From Hexactinellida sp. DTS-2022 (taxonomy: Eukaryota > Porifera > Hexactinellida), in NCBI GenBank assembly GCA_028753945.1, contig JAPNXP010000008.1, forward strand, positions 3,224,001-3,288,000: 64,000 bases of DNA. Reading direction: 5' to 3'. A program made the position numbers and the translations under genes. Positions 1 to 10,633 of the stretch are shown here, one piece after another; positions within the stretch are counted from its first letter, which is position 1; every line of letters starts with the position of its first letter. The notes beneath the pieces are model-generated. The model saw nothing but the letters and a program-made list of their open reading frames with translations. It was not told the DNA's origin and did not search any database.

Positions 1-1
1 A

Positions 2-283
2 GAATACAATCCTTTGGATTATGAGAGCAAGCTATGCTCATGTTTGGAGCAGCTGTACGATACTGGAAGGAACAGTGGGAACATGTCCAGGTCTACAGTG
101 AGTGTTAGAAACGAGAGAGGATTGGTTGGAAGCGTACCTAACAGAAAGATTGTTTCAAGGGGAAGAAAGAGGATGACATTCGTAGAGGATACTGAAAGAA
201 ATGATTTCAGTAGAAATTCATTGGATCATAAGACCCAAGATAGGTATCCTAATGTGTTAAGTGGTGATAACAACCTTAAATGA
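2..283 (+). CDS. C-terminal end of an unidentified protein, cut by the window edge
   Basis: The frame is open from base 2 and stops with TGA at 281-283, giving about 93 residues. No ATG-start is needed, because the frame runs into the left edge. The residues are polar and rich in Ser, Arg and Asn, with short basic patches such as SRGRKRM and no recognisable domain, so it looks like a disordered tail. I do not recognise the protein. It could be the last exon of a host gene or a chance open frame. The TE-rich sequence starts about 200 bp downstream. Confidence 0.4.
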   Translation, partial: EYNPLDYESKLCSCLEQLYDTGRNSGNMSRSTVSVRNERGLVGSVPNRKIVSRGRKRMTFVEDTERNDFSRNSLDHKTQDRYPNVLSGDNNLK

Positions 284-513
284 TTAGTGGCTCTTGTTAA
301 CGATTGAAAGGTCATTCAACGTAATAATAATAATAAATATTTATTATTACATAGTTTTGTGATTATACTCTGGAGTATTTTTAGAGCTGTACCGGATATC
401 CGGTTCCGGCCGGATATTTATACAGATAACAATTGTAGTTGGAAAGCAGATTTAATATTTGAAAGATGAAAATAGTTTATTATATTCACTAAGAACATGG
501 TCATATAAGTAAA
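284..513. other. AT-rich stretch, no gene seen
   Basis: Simple AT-rich sequence. A palindrome-like patch near 392-415 (CCGGATATCCGG type) resembles the ends of short DNA transposons, but I could not pair it with a second end. Confidence 0.3.
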
Positions 514-524
514 AGGGCTGTTTT

Positions 525-816
525 GACAAAAAGTGTCCGGCTACAAAAACTGTCCGGCCGGACAGTTTTTGTCAAATTTAGCAAAAAATGTTGTTGTGAC
601 AAAAAGTGTCCGGCTACAAAAACTGTCCGGCCGGACAGTTTTTGTCAAATTTAGCAAAAAATGTTGTTGTGACAAAAAGTGTCCGGCTACAAAAAATGTC
701 CGGCCGGACAGTTTTTGTCAAATTTAGCAAAAAATGTTGTTTTGACAAAAACTGTCCGGCTACAAAAAATGTCCGGCCAGACAGTTTTTGTCACATTTAG
801 CAAAAGAATTTGCCTA
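525..816. repeat. 73-bp tandem repeat, four units
   Basis: Units start at 525, 598, 671 and 744, each opening GACAAAAA. Each contains a palindrome around CCGGCCGG flanked by CAAAAA and TTTTTG. Divergence is low, a few substitutions per unit. This is the left arm of the foldback element. Confidence 0.85.
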
Positions 817-1043
817 CAAAAACTTAATATTTTTCTTATATTTTTCAGCATATTACGCAAGAAAGAGAATCTGTGATAATACAGTATATACGTATACTAG
901 AAAATGACAAGTGAGAATCTAACTTTGTTTTAACTCCTCTAATAATCTAATACAGTATAACCTTGATCATCCGAACTCTTTGGGATTACTCAAAACAAGT
1001 TGGGATAATTAGGATAAACACATTGTAATTGTATTAAATTAAC

Positions 1044-1472
1044 TAGGGCTGAAACGAATATTCGAAATGTAACGAACGAACCTTTTTCTAAACGAACGAA
1101 TATTCGAATATTCGTTCGTTTGGATGACTAAGCATTAAATCAATTTCTAGAGACAAAATACATTGGAAAATTGGTTTTTGATAATGTTACAATGGTATTA
1201 TAATAGTTATAAAGTGTATTATACACAAGTTAACTAATAATCAGCTAGTTTAAGTGGGAATTTATATTTACGATATCTCTAAGCTATACAAAAGTCTTGA
1301 AGGTCCAAAATTAGTCAACGAATATCCGTTTCAATCTAATATTCGTCCAAACGAATATTCGTTTCGTAACGAATATTCGTTTCGTAACGAATATTCGTTT
1401 GCAAACGAACGAATATTCGTTCAATCATTTCGAACGAATATTCGAATATTCGGTATATTCGTTTCAGCCCTA
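1044..1472. mobile_element. hAT-type MITE rich in CGAATATTCG
   Basis: The terminal inverted repeats are TAGGGCTGAAACGAATATTC and its complement. The element is flanked by a perfect 8-bp target duplication, AAATTAAC at 1036-1043 and 1473-1480, as made by hAT transposases. The interior is built from repeated CGAATATTCG-like palindromes and has no coding capacity. Confidence 0.9.
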
Positions 1473-1652
1473 AAATTAACCAAGGGTTCCCGGATAATCG
1501 AAAAATCCGGATATTCAGGATTGTATTTAGTGTTTGACAAAAACTGTCCGACCGGACACTTTTTGTCAAAACAACGTTTTTTGCTAAATTTGACAAAAAC
1601 TGTCCGGCCGGACAGTTTTTGTAGCCGGACACTTTTTGTCAAAACAGGGCAC

Positions 1653-1892
1653 TGATAATTTAGTTAGGCGCTATCCTACATCACTAACTAATATTTGTAA
1701 TTAAATAATGAGAGGTTATTCTCAATAATTACAAATTAGATCGATTGAGTATGCGGGATCAGAGTCCTACTGGGTCTGGTCTCGAGGCCAATTTTTATAT
1801 AGCCCACAGCTGTGCCGGCCACAATACAAATTGGCAAAAAATTCCCTTAATGTACCATTAATTTTAGAGGTTTATGTAGTAGTATATACTAA
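1653..1892. other. No gene seen between two repeats
   Basis: Short AT-rich spacer between the foldback element and the first copy of the GAGCCC repeat family. No open frame or repeat of note. Confidence 0.3.
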
Positions 1893-2370
1893 ACGAGCCC
1901 CTCGGTCTCGGTCACATTGCGACGGATTGGTGCTACGCACCTCAAGTTAACGTCCGCTATGCTGTCTTACTTCTCACCATTTCTACCATTTTCCATAATT
2001 TTAATTTGTTTACCATTAATTATAATTTCCGTTGAAGGTTAACTAACTTACAGGTTGATTTTGAAATTTCTTTAATTTGTTTACCTATTTGTGTAAACAA
2101 CAACAACAACAAATATTAATATTATAAATGTAAAATGCTAAATTGGTGTTCAGCATACTTGTTTATAAATAATACCCGTTGAAAGCTAACTTTGTAAACA
2201 ACAACAATAATTATTCATACATGTATTAGAAATTTATATTTGCGAAATCGTGTTCACCAACTTGTTTACCTATTTAAAAAAATTTAAGTTAGTTTTTATC
2301 TCAATTATAAATTCGGTTTCTATTCCCCCATCACTTTAATGCAATCCGGACAAACAAACAAACACACAAC
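1893..2370 (+). mobile_element. Short retroelement-like repeat, copy 1 (GAGCCC...GGACAAACAAAC family)
   Basis: The 5' end ACGAGCCCCTCGGTCTCGG contains a GC hairpin. Next come CTACGCACCTCAAGTTAACG and a region with repeated TTTGTTTACCTATTT / TGTAAACAACAACAAC / CCCGTTGAAAGCTAAC blocks. The element ends in GCAATCCGGACAAACAAACA followed by CA-rich sequence. The same structure recurs at 5529-6045 (minus), 19995-20900, 42620-43287 and 51174-52556. The simple-repeat tail at one end suggests a SINE or a truncated non-LTR element; the class is an inference. Confidence 0.65.
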
Positions 2371-2389
2371 CAATTGAGTTTTATTTTAA

Positions 2390-2814
2390 CAGAGATGCAG
2401 CGGTCTGGACCGGACTGGGGTCCAGACCGGGACCGGACCGGACCGACCGGTCTCAGGTCGGTCCGGTCCGCTTATTTTCAAGTGCGGTCTGGACCGGTCC
2501 AAATTAACGATACAACGGTCTGGACTCATCCTAGATTGGACAAACGATCAGGCTCAAATCCGTTATTTCCTATTGTTTACAAGCACATAAGTAATAAGTA
2601 TCTTATAAATACAAGTGGATATAATTAGCCACTCTACTATGTGGACTGTAACTGTCCAAATAAGGGATATAACGGTCTGGACAATTGATCGGTCTGGACC
2701 GGTCCAGACCGATCCAATATTTTTATCATACGGTCTGGACCGGTCCAGACCGTCCAGAAAAAAATCATGACGGTCCGGTCCGGTCCATGAAATTTCCGGA
2801 CCGCTGCATCTCTG
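2390..2814. mobile_element. hAT-type MITE, GCAGCGGTC family
   Basis: The ends are CAGAGATGCAGCGGTC and the matching GACCGCTGCATCTCTG. The interior is full of GGTCCGGTCC / GGTCTGGACC palindromes. The flanking 8-mers (2382-2389 TATTTTAA, 2815-2822 AGTTTTAA) match at six of eight bases, consistent with an aged hAT target duplication. A second, truncated copy lies at about 16305-16478. Confidence 0.75.
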
Positions 2815-2834
2815 AGTTTTAATAATATAGAATT

Positions 2835-2934
2835 CAGAGATGGGTTCAATTCGAATTAAATCCTTAATTCCCATTCCCTACTGTAAATTTGGGACTTAAG
2901 TCTATAATTTCCTAGGGATTTGGCCCCATCTCTG
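2835..2934. mobile_element. 100-bp MITE-like element with CAGAGATGGG ends
   Basis: It starts CAGAGATGGGTTCAATTC and ends GGCCCCATCTCTG, giving short inverted ends of about 10 bp. No clear target duplication. Confidence 0.45.
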
Positions 2935-3105
2935 ATTATAGATAGTATGTTTTATTGTTCAAAAAGGGGATAACCCTAATTAACAAATTACGTATTATAT
3001 AATTATAGTTTTTGAATACAATGTGTATGTATTATTTATAACAGAGATACCATTCCCCACTCAAATTGATGGACTAGGCTCTTAAAGTGACGAAAATATT
3101 TCATA

Positions 3106-3369
3106 TACCGTATTTCCCCGAATAAGCGCCGGGGACTTGAATAAGCGCCGGGTCAATAAAAATGACATTGGTATGATAAAATTTAAACACATTAGTAGAT
3201 AACTGTATTGTAATTCCATTGATTTTGGCAACTTCAGTAGGTTTACTGTTGGTGGAAACCATTAGAACCCACCTAAATATTATATTCTGGATTTTTCACA
3301 AAAATTTCAGGATAATTTTGGCCCACGAAAACAATAAGCGCCGGGGCGCTTATTCGGGGAAATACGGTA
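3106..3369. mobile_element. TA-flanked MITE, CCGTATTTCCCCGAATAAGC family
   Basis: The inverted ends are about 28 bp long (TACCGTATTTCCCCG... and its complement) and lie between TA dinucleotides, as expected for Tc1/mariner-type target duplication. GAATAAGCGCCGGG is repeated directly at the left end. No coding capacity. Confidence 0.8.
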
Positions 3370-3516
3370 AATTCAAAGGACTGCATTAAACTTAAAATCC
3401 AAAATAGATTCTGTAAAACAATTATTAGGGGCAGCATACCAGGTATGGCTGTTTCGGCGTCCCCGTACCACTTTCAGGATCCCAACCTTTGCTGTACCAC
3501 CTATATATGTGCAAAA

Positions 3517-4167
3517 CAGTAGCGTAGCAATAGGCGGTTCAGGCGGTTCATTGAACCAGGGCCCCCGATGTCTCGGGGGCCCCCAAAGGTATACCTGCAA
3601 ACCTATTTGTGTCATATCCCTGTACAGGGCTCCAATTTTCCCCTGTACATTGGCCAAAATCCCTATACACCTCCCAAAAAATTTTCTCGCTCGCTGCGCT
3701 CGCTCGTCCAGGAATTACTATACACTTACATATAAAAATAACACTTTGGAAAGGAAAAAGCATTGAATTTTATACTGTACAGGGAATCCCTGTACGCTTT
3801 AATAAATAAATAAATAAACCAACTTGTGCCTTTGTGTGGTCAATGCAGAGTAATGGCAGAATATAAGACATTTTTGGCATTATTTTACTCATAATTAGTA
3901 AATTAAAAATCCCTGTACGCCTGTACAAAACATCCAAAATGGTTCAAATCCCTGTACGGTTGGCTGTTGGCAGGTATGCAAATGTTCCAAAATTCTCCAT
4001 ATGCAGATATACTTCAATCTACTTCGTCAAAATGCGGGAAATGCCATTTCCGAACCAAAATTTACCCAGATGCATGCCGCGAAACCCCTTAATATGCTAC
4101 TCAAATGGGGCCAGGGGGCCCGGCACTACTTTTGAACCGGGGCTCCCGAAACCTAGCTACGCCACTG
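3517..4167. mobile_element. hAT-type MITE with perfect 8-bp target duplication
   Basis: The ends are CAGTAGCGTAGC and GCTACGCCACTG. Both sides carry GTGCAAAA (3509-3516 and 4168-4175). The interior has GGGCCCCC-rich patches and several CCCTGTAC words, and encodes nothing recognisable. The perfect duplication points to a young insertion. Confidence 0.9.
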
Positions 4168-4175
4168 GTGCAAAA

Positions 4176-4726
4176 TTAAACAATTTTTGATAATTTAATG
4201 ACTTTTTAGACCTCTAATACTATACATAATGTAGACAGGCTAGGTTGTAAGCTTAAGTTCCCACCTTAACACTTTCAACTGGTGCGGCGTTGCCAGATAA
4301 CATTAGAATAATTTAAAATTAGCCCCCGTACCACTTTTCGAAAGGACATGCCGCGCCTGGTTATAGTCTAAGTGACCTGCTGTGCCTAGATTTTAGAAAT
4401 TTCCAATTTTAGAAGTGGTGGGACGCTCGTCTCCAACAACAAGTAAACAAACTGTTCTAGGGGTGAGTCATTAATTAGTAGAACGTCCGCCCAGGGTTGA
4501 TTTTAGTCAATGGAAACATAATTTGTTTGAGAAGCGGGAGTGCACTTATGTTAAGTTAAGTTACTATTATAATTTGCTTAAAAAGAAGATCATGACTTAA
4601 GGAATATAGGTCCCTGAACTCAAGACGATGCAGAAAATCTAAAATTATTAAGGAACTCGGATGTCTCGATGAGTAATTCAAATAATAATTCGTACTGCAC
4701 AAAACAACTAAATAGTTATGAATAAA
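4176..4726. other. Intergenic, no gene seen
   Basis: About 550 bp of AT-rich DNA downstream of the thioredoxin gene. A fragment around 4318-4360 (CCCGTACCACTTTTCGAAAG) resembles pieces near 3462 and 7005, so it is probably repeat debris. Confidence 0.35.
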
Positions 4727-5056
4727 TTAACAATAATCAAGATTAATCTGGGATAAAACACACTCAACTGCATCGCTCTTGGCTCCATAAATAATGTGCA
4801 AGATATTACCATCGATTAAAACAATGCAAGCTGGTACATATTCAATCCCGTATCTCGATTTTATTTCCTTGCTGTGTTCAACATTTACTCCAACAAACTT
4901 CAGATTACTAAACTTTTCAATCATCTTTTCGATTGATGGTGTGAAGAGTAGGCAGGGGGTACACCAATCAGCATAAAAGTAAACAACGACAGGACTGTTC
5001 GTTGATCCCAGTAGCGTATCAAAATCATCAACTGTCGCTGTAATAAGAGAAGACAT
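4727..5056 (-). CDS. Thioredoxin
   Basis: A single-exon protein of 109 residues, close to the usual 105-110 for thioredoxin. It reduces disulfides in target proteins, probably in the cytosol since there is no signal peptide from the chosen start. The redox site reads WCTPC in place of the common WCGPC, preceded by VVVYFYADW as in the family. The cis-proline loop follows as YVPACIV. The start MSSLITATVDDFDTLL (ATG at 5054-5056) gives the right length. An in-frame ATG upstream at 5144-5146 would add 30 residues unlike thioredoxin and would place a TATA-like sequence inside the gene. No intron is visible. A retrocopy is possible, but the frame is intact. Confidence 0.88.
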   Translation of the reverse strand: MSSLITATVDDFDTLLGSTNSPVVVYFYADWCTPCLLFTPSIEKMIEKFSNLKFVGVNVEHSKEIKSRYGIEYVPACIVLIDGNILHIIYGAKSDAVECVLSQINLDYC

Positions 5057-5097
5057 AGTTAGAGATTCAAGAATAATGATTTTAGGAAATGTCGACA

Positions 5098-5105
5098 TAT
5101 AAATA
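5098..5105 (-). promoter_or_regulatory. Possible TATA box for the thioredoxin gene
   Basis: TATTTATA on the minus strand lies about 42 bp upstream of the chosen ATG, which would place the transcript start just before the start codon. Suggestive only in DNA this AT-rich. Confidence 0.3.
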
Positions 5106-5146
5106 TGTGTTTTAGTGTGTAAGAAGTGAGAATACCGCAACATCAT

Positions 5147-5528
5147 TCCGCCAATATGTTTAACAACACGTGGATATAACGAAACTATTCTACAATGACA
5201 TTCATTTTACTTGGTAAATGACACAGCTTTTGAAGTACATGAACAATATAATTTGGGGAATCTTCAGAAACATTTAGCCTAACAATCATCAACGTCCAGA
5301 CTCTTATATTAGCCTAATTATTACGCGGATACCGACAATTCGTACCACGACATTTCGTACCTAATTTTAAGTGCCAACGGTTAATACAATTCGGCGCAAC
5401 ACGAACATTTGGGACTAGTAGTTATTTTTGAGAGCTGTTCATTAAATATTGCTTCATATCAGAAATTGAAAAGTTTAAACATGAAGTTTACAGCTTATTA
5501 AGATGTTAAATCTATATTATTAAATCTC
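5147..5528. other. Intergenic, no gene seen
   Basis: AT-rich sequence upstream of the thioredoxin gene. The CGTACCACGACATTTCGTACC patch near 5340 is a short imperfect repeat. Nothing else recognised. Confidence 0.3.
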
Positions 5529-6045
5529 GTTTGTTGTGTGTGTTGTGTGTTTGTCCGAATTGTATTTAAGTGATGGGGGAATAGAAACCACATTTATTAT
5601 TGAGATAGAGACTAAGTTCAAAATATTATAATAGGTAAACAAATGTTACAATAGGTAAACAATTATGCTGATTTCTAATACGTATGAATATTTGTTGTTG
5701 TTGTTTACACAAATAGGTAAACAAATTAATGAAATTTCAAAATCAACCTAGAAGTTAGTTTTCAACGGGATTATAGGTAAACAATTATGCTGATTTCGAA
5801 TTTCGCATTTATAAATTTCTAATATGAATATTTGTTGTTGTTGTTTACACAAATAGGTAAACAAATTACGGTAATGGAAATTCAAATCAACCCAGAAGTT
5901 AGCTTTCAACGGGTATGTATATAACTATGACAAATATTAGCAACTATGTAATCAATTGTTTAGTGAAGAGTAAGGCCGCGTAGCGGTCGTTAACTTGAGG
6001 TGCGTAGCCGATCTGTCGCAAAGCGACCGAGACCGAAGGGCTCGT
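5529..6045 (-). mobile_element. Short retroelement-like repeat, copy 2 (inverted)
   Basis: Read on the minus strand it starts ACGAGCCCTTCGGTCTCGG, then has CGCTTTGCGACAGATCGG and the GTTAACGACCGCTACGCGGC hairpin. The AAACAACAACAACAAATATT minisatellite blocks (about two units) come next, and it ends in a CAAACACACAACACACAACA tail. Same architecture as copy 1, opposite orientation. Confidence 0.65.
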
Positions 6046-6233
6046 AGAAGAATAAAATCAATTAAACCATTTCTATAAAATTGGTCCCTGATCAGTGATC
6101 GCAGTACCCTGTAGTATCTATATTTACCAGCAGGGGAATGAAAGGTTCACGAACGGACCTATTGAACTTGAACTGAACGAACTGAACGCAGGACTTTTAT
6201 GGGAATCATTCACTTTGAACGAACTGAATGAAC

Positions 6234-6639
6234 TACCTTATTATAGGAAATTAACGCGCCATGAAATTAACGCGAATTTCTCCAAATCGCGTTAATTCCC
6301 TTCGCGATAATTTCATGGAGCGTTAATTTCCATGACCTTAATTTCCTACTACATATTTAGCAAACTTATACAATGGATGGACAAACTCCGAGCTACATAT
6401 TTTCAGATGTGCAACTAGGTTGAAAGGATATACCATGTCTATCAAGTAGATTGGAAGCCTTTTTGGGCACAATAATAGTATTAAATCAGGAGATTAATAA
6501 TCCTGAAATTTTTTAATAAAATTTATTCGCGTTAATTTCATGTATTTGAAAATGTTCAGCTCCAATTCGCGTTAATTTCATGGAGCGTTAATTTCCTTCG
6601 CGTTAATTACATGGCGCGTTAATTTCCTATAATAAGGTA
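6234..6639. mobile_element. TA-flanked MITE, ACCTTATTATAGGAAATTAA family, copy 1
   Basis: The ends TACCTTATTATAGGAAATTA and TAATTTCCTATAATAAGGTA are exact complements. Inside, GCGTTAATTTCATG and its complement are repeated several times. A second copy in opposite internal orientation lies at 14100-14444. Confidence 0.85.
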
Positions 6640-7434
6640 TACTGGATATCGATAAATTAGAAATCTGAATCGTTAATCCATACGTAGAATATAAATAGAT
6701 CACTAAAAGAGTAAAATATAAATAGATCACTACTCATATCTGCTTGCCAAACCTATAACCACCACCATCCACTCAACTCAGCTGAAGGAACTGAACGAAT
6801 TGAACGAACGGGGGTCAGCCCGTTGAACAAACTGAACGAACGCTGGTAGTGTTGAAGTTAGGAGGTGAACGTGAACAAACTGAACGTGCGTCAATTTGAG
6901 ATGAACTGAATTGGGTATATTCAGTCCGTTCGTGAACCAGGTAGTTGATATGAGTCTCACTAAGACTTGAGTGCATTGGTCTTCAGGAGTGCCGGCAGAT
7001 TTCGAACGTGGTACCACTTTTCGAATAAATGTGCAGCGCCTGCCTTTAGTTTGCTTAAAGAACTAACCTTTGTTACAACACTGCACTGTCACTTTGTTTC
7101 ATACTGAGCTAATTCTAAGTGAGCTCTTCCGGGTCAATTGGTAGTTGCTTAATTAATATCGGATAAACCACTCTTAATTCATACTTCTGCTATGTAAATA
7201 TGTCTTGTATTTATTTTTAAATGTTCATTAAAATATCAGTATGGGTAATTAAATCGCTACAATTCTTTACAATCAATGAACCAAATGTAACAATTATCGA
7301 ACATAGAACAATCATATCGTTTGAATAGGTTTTCTTATTGAATGGTCCTTTCAGAAATAATTATAAATTTCTAGGATTAAGTACAGTTTTAATACTATAC
7401 TATTTTGAATATCGCATATGTTTCAGAATTTCGT
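6640..7434. other. Upstream region of the class C receptor; repeat debris
   Basis: Between 6775 and 7020 there are many ACTGAACGAA-type words, also seen at 6146-6232 on the other side of the MITE. This suggests one older GAACGAACTGAAC-rich repeat split by that insertion. From 7040 to 7434 the DNA is plain AT-rich. TTTCAG at 7421-7426 just before the receptor start could be a splice acceptor for a 5' UTR exon. Confidence 0.4.
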
Positions 7435-10029
7435 ATGTATACCCATTTCATAATTCCATTCATTTTCCTAAACTATCTATTAGTATATGGAGGAGGGAAT
7501 AATAGTAACACGATAAACATAGCTGGGTTCTATTCGTCTAATGATGGCATCTGGCGTGCAGAAGTGGTTAGAACTATCACAAATTTCGCAATAAAACTCA
7601 TTAACAATAACTCAACTATTCTCGGGGATTATGTTTTAAATATTACTTGGAAGGACACACATTGTAGAAGGCAAACTTCAGTCGACAAATTTTTAGAAAT
7701 TGTAGGGCAGAAAGATATTATCTACCATTTCATATTCGGACCGTCCTGTTCAAGGTCTGTTGAGTCATTAAGTGAACTAGCGACTAGCTATTCTCTGAAC
7801 ATTCTTACCCCTACTGCTACTTCTGCTACATTGACAGACAATAGTATATATCCCAACATTCTTCTGGGAGTACCCACTTCTAACAATTTGGTTATAATTT
7901 ACATGAAACTAATTGAAATGTTTACGTGGCGAAGAGTAGGAATCATCCATGAAGATGCTGGTCTATTTGACGAGGTCTATGATCTTCTAAGCGAACAGTT
8001 GAAGGACAAAAACATTATCTTCGATACTGAAAGAATATTTGACTCTTCAGATTTCAGCGAAATCGATGAAAAACTGGAGAGGTTGTTCGTTAAACAGAGG
8101 TACAAAGTAATAATAGCCAATTTATATGAAGATGATGCAGTTAATGTATTCTGTAGAGCTTACAAGATGAATTATTATTATCCACATGTGACTTGGGTTT
8201 TACCTGCACGGTTCACGAGTGATTGGCTAAATAACATAAATGCTACATGTTGCTGCAAGAAGGACGAGTTATACCAGTTCCTTCAAGGAGCATTAGGGGT
8301 CGACATAGTCGTTAGGCTGACTAATAATACTTTGACTACTGACTATACGAAGCACATTTTCAAGCCATACGAGCAGACTGTGTTCGGAATAAGGAGAGAT
8401 ATGCTTTGGAATATGATACTAGCAAATTCGAATAAAAAGAAAGAAGAGCTAGACCCAAATGTTGTAAAATATGCCTTGTATGCATTCGATTCAATGGTAA
8501 CTCTTGCTTATTTATTTGACATCGCCCTTAAGAATGATAATACAATATTAACAGAGTTCAATTACCATCAGAAAGAGAGGAGGGGACAAAATGAACTGAT
8601 CTCAACAACTATAGCTAACGGACTTGATATGATAAAATTTGCTGGATTAACAGGTAATGTCTCTTACTCAAACAAAGCACGTGAACTGGCTCCAGCAGAG
8701 ATTGTCGAGTTTGTTGACGGTGTGGAACAACTGAGAGGAGTATTGCCGCTAATTAGCTTAGCTGATGATAATAATGTGAGCATGTATCAATCCCAAATTG
8801 ATCTAATACATGAATTTAAATACTTTGGTAAAGGAGACAGTGGGGATGACGGTGCGGAGCTTCATGTACTGCCTATGGGAGCAATCGTAGTCGCACTTAT
8901 ATTCGCATTCATTGCCTTCTCATACACTACTTTTTTTTTCTTTGTAAACACTTTTCACAGGAATCGCAAGATAATCAGCCTGAGTAGTCCCATTCTAAAC
9001 ACTGCTATTCTGACCGGAGGCATTATTAACTGTGTTGTAGCTGTTATTGTCGTATTGGATAATCGGATATTTGGGCTCACACCAGAGGATGCGACTTATG
9101 ATACAGTTTGCATTAGTTGTACAGTTTTCTGTCACCTGGCTTGGTGGATGCCAGCATTAGCAACTGACATAATATTCGGAACATTAGTTGGAAAATCATT
9201 TGTAGTCTATAAAATAGCAAAAGATAAATCTTTTAAGTTCAGTAAAAATAGCATCATTTATATTCTACTATTCGTGAGTATACTGATGACTTTTGATACT
9301 TTGTTTACCATTATATGGTCCCTTATACCACAGATCCAACTCATATTCATAGCACACGGGCCCTATGAAACAACTAATATAGATATAACAAAACCAGGAG
9401 CTCCCTATTGGTATTTATTCTTTTGTGCTGAAGGAGGAAACTTAACTTCATTAGCAGTTGGTGTTAGGTATGTGTACATATTTATCAGATGGATATTGTA
9501 TGGTGTTGGACTATACTATGCTTCCCAGGTTAGGAAATTCACTGTTAGTGGTGTGCACGAGTTTCAATCAGTGAGCCATGCAATTGTGACCTCCGTATTC
9601 TTTAACCTTGCTCGCGTTGTCCTCATTACAACAGTTCTCTCTGTTAGAATAACTGATGTTGCGACAACAATGTTGTCCATGAGCTATTCAATTGATACCT
9701 GTCTCATAATCAGCCACATATTCTTACCCAAACTGTTCTATATTCTGAAGGACCCTAAAGAGGAGCAAGACTATGTCGGGGTACACAATACCAAAGAGTT
9801 AAATACTGATTCATATCCACAAATTAGAATTAAAAAATTGAATCAAGAAATCGTGGAACTGAAAAATGAATGCAATAACTTGGAAGAAAAGGTGCGGGAG
9901 CGGAAACTTGTGCTGTTGCCTAATATTGGAAGAAAGATCAATTCTACCTCCGATAGCGTGGACGCAGTGGTTGGTCAAGATCCAGGAAACTCAATCGAAC
10001 TTTCTATAGTAGAGCAAACTGACCACTAG
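7435..10029 (+). CDS. Class C G-protein-coupled receptor, GABA-B type
   Basis: A single open frame of 864 residues from the ATG at 7435. An in-frame TTG lies upstream but is unlikely to be used. Order of parts: signal peptide (about 1-20, FIIPFIFLNYLLVYGG), periplasmic-binding-like Venus flytrap (about 25-440) with the family pattern of an early cysteine and FGPSCS, seven membrane helices (about 478-775), and a tail with a heptad-like segment (about 798-824, IKKLNQEIVELKNECNNLEE). The last is a short coiled coil of the kind used for pairing in GABA-B receptors. The cysteine-rich domain of glutamate receptors is absent, which supports the GABA-B branch. It would sit in the plasma membrane and signal through G proteins. 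The ligand cannot be told from sequence. No introns are visible, unusual for this family and compatible with either intron loss or retrocopying. Confidence 0.88.
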   Translation: MYTHFIIPFIFLNYLLVYGGGNNSNTINIAGFYSSNDGIWRAEVVRTITNFAIKLINNNSTILGDYVLNITWKDTHCRRQTSVDKFLEIVGQKDIIYHFIFGPSCSRSVESLSELATSYSLNILTPTATSATLTDNSIYPNILLGVPTSNNLVIIYMKLIEMFTWRRVGIIHEDAGLFDEVYDLLSEQLKDKNIIFDTERIFDSSDFSEIDEKLERLFVKQRYKVIIANLYEDDAVNVFCRAYKMNYYYPHVTWVLPARFTSDWLNNINATCCCKKDELYQFLQGALGVDIVVRLTNNTLTTDYTKHIFKPYEQTVFGIRRDMLWNMILANSNKKKEELDPNVVKYALYAFDSMVTLAYLFDIALKNDNTILTEFNYHQKERRGQNELISTTIANGLDMIKFAGLTGNVSYSNKARELAPAEIVEFVDGVEQLRGVLPLISLADDNNVSMYQSQIDLIHEFKYFGKGDSGDDGAELHVLPMGAIVVALIFAFIAFSYTTFFFFVNTFHRNRKIISLSSPILNTAILTGGIINCVVAVIVVLDNRIFGLTPEDATYDTVCISCTVFCHLAWWMPALATDIIFGTLVGKSFVVYKIAKDKSFKFSKNSIIYILLFVSILMTFDTLFTIIWSLIPQIQLIFIAHGPYETTNIDITKPGAPYWYLFFCAEGGNLTSLAVGVRYVYIFIRWILYGVGLYYASQVRKFTVSGVHEFQSVSHAIVTSVFFNLARVVLITTVLSVRITDVATTMLSMSYSIDTCLIISHIFLPKLFYILKDPKEEQDYVGVHNTKELNTDSYPQIRIKKLNQEIVELKNECNNLEEKVRERKLVLLPNIGRKINSTSDSVDAVVGQDPGNSIELSIVEQTDH

Positions 10030-10633
10030 TTGACGCTCCTTGTAAAACTAAATTATATGTGCTCTCAATAATTGTTAAATGCAATACTAGTTTACTTGTT
10101 ATAATTATTAAATAATTAATATAATACTATACGTATAATATAAATGGCGGAAATTTGGTCGCGAGGAAGAATGGTCGCAGGGTACAAGAAGTGAATTTAC
10201 ATTTATATTTTTAATTTATTGTCTCCATATGTTTCTCATTTCTCACTTAGTGTTTGTTATGTGAAAGTCAGTATTGTAGTACATGTTGTTATTTTATCAA
10301 CACACAGAGGTTTCATTTGACATACGAATTCATTACATAAGGTAAGTTAGAGAGTAGTGGTGGGACCCGGTTCCTAAATTTATATTACTGTTCAAAACCC
10401 GGGTATTTCAAGTGAATGGAACCGGTTAATTGAAGCCGTTAACCAGATGTACACAATGGATAGTAGTTAAGATATAGCAAGTTTATGAGAATAGAAGACG
10501 TTAAACTACTTGAGTAAGCATAATAGTGTAGTTTAGTAGTTATGTTAAAGTTTATGGACGTGCCTGGTGCCTGGTGTGGTGTACATTCAACTAATAAATA
10601 AGAATAAGACAACGCTTTATTAGTTACAAGGAA

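Larger units (their letters stand above)
514..1652. mobile_element. Foldback element with GTCCGGCCGGAC palindromes
   Basis: The left end (about 514-820) and the right end (about 1540-1652) are inverted copies of the same unit: TGTTTTGACAAAAAGTGTCC, then GGCTAC, then a palindrome centred on GTCCGGCCGGAC. The left arm holds four units and the right arm about one and a half. A hAT-type MITE (1044-1472) is inserted between the arms. I saw no coding capacity and no clear target duplication at the outer ends. Confidence 0.6.

Noticed and set aside
533-876. Three overlapping 64-residue frames
   Set aside because: They are the 73-bp tandem repeat read through; the product would be repeats only.
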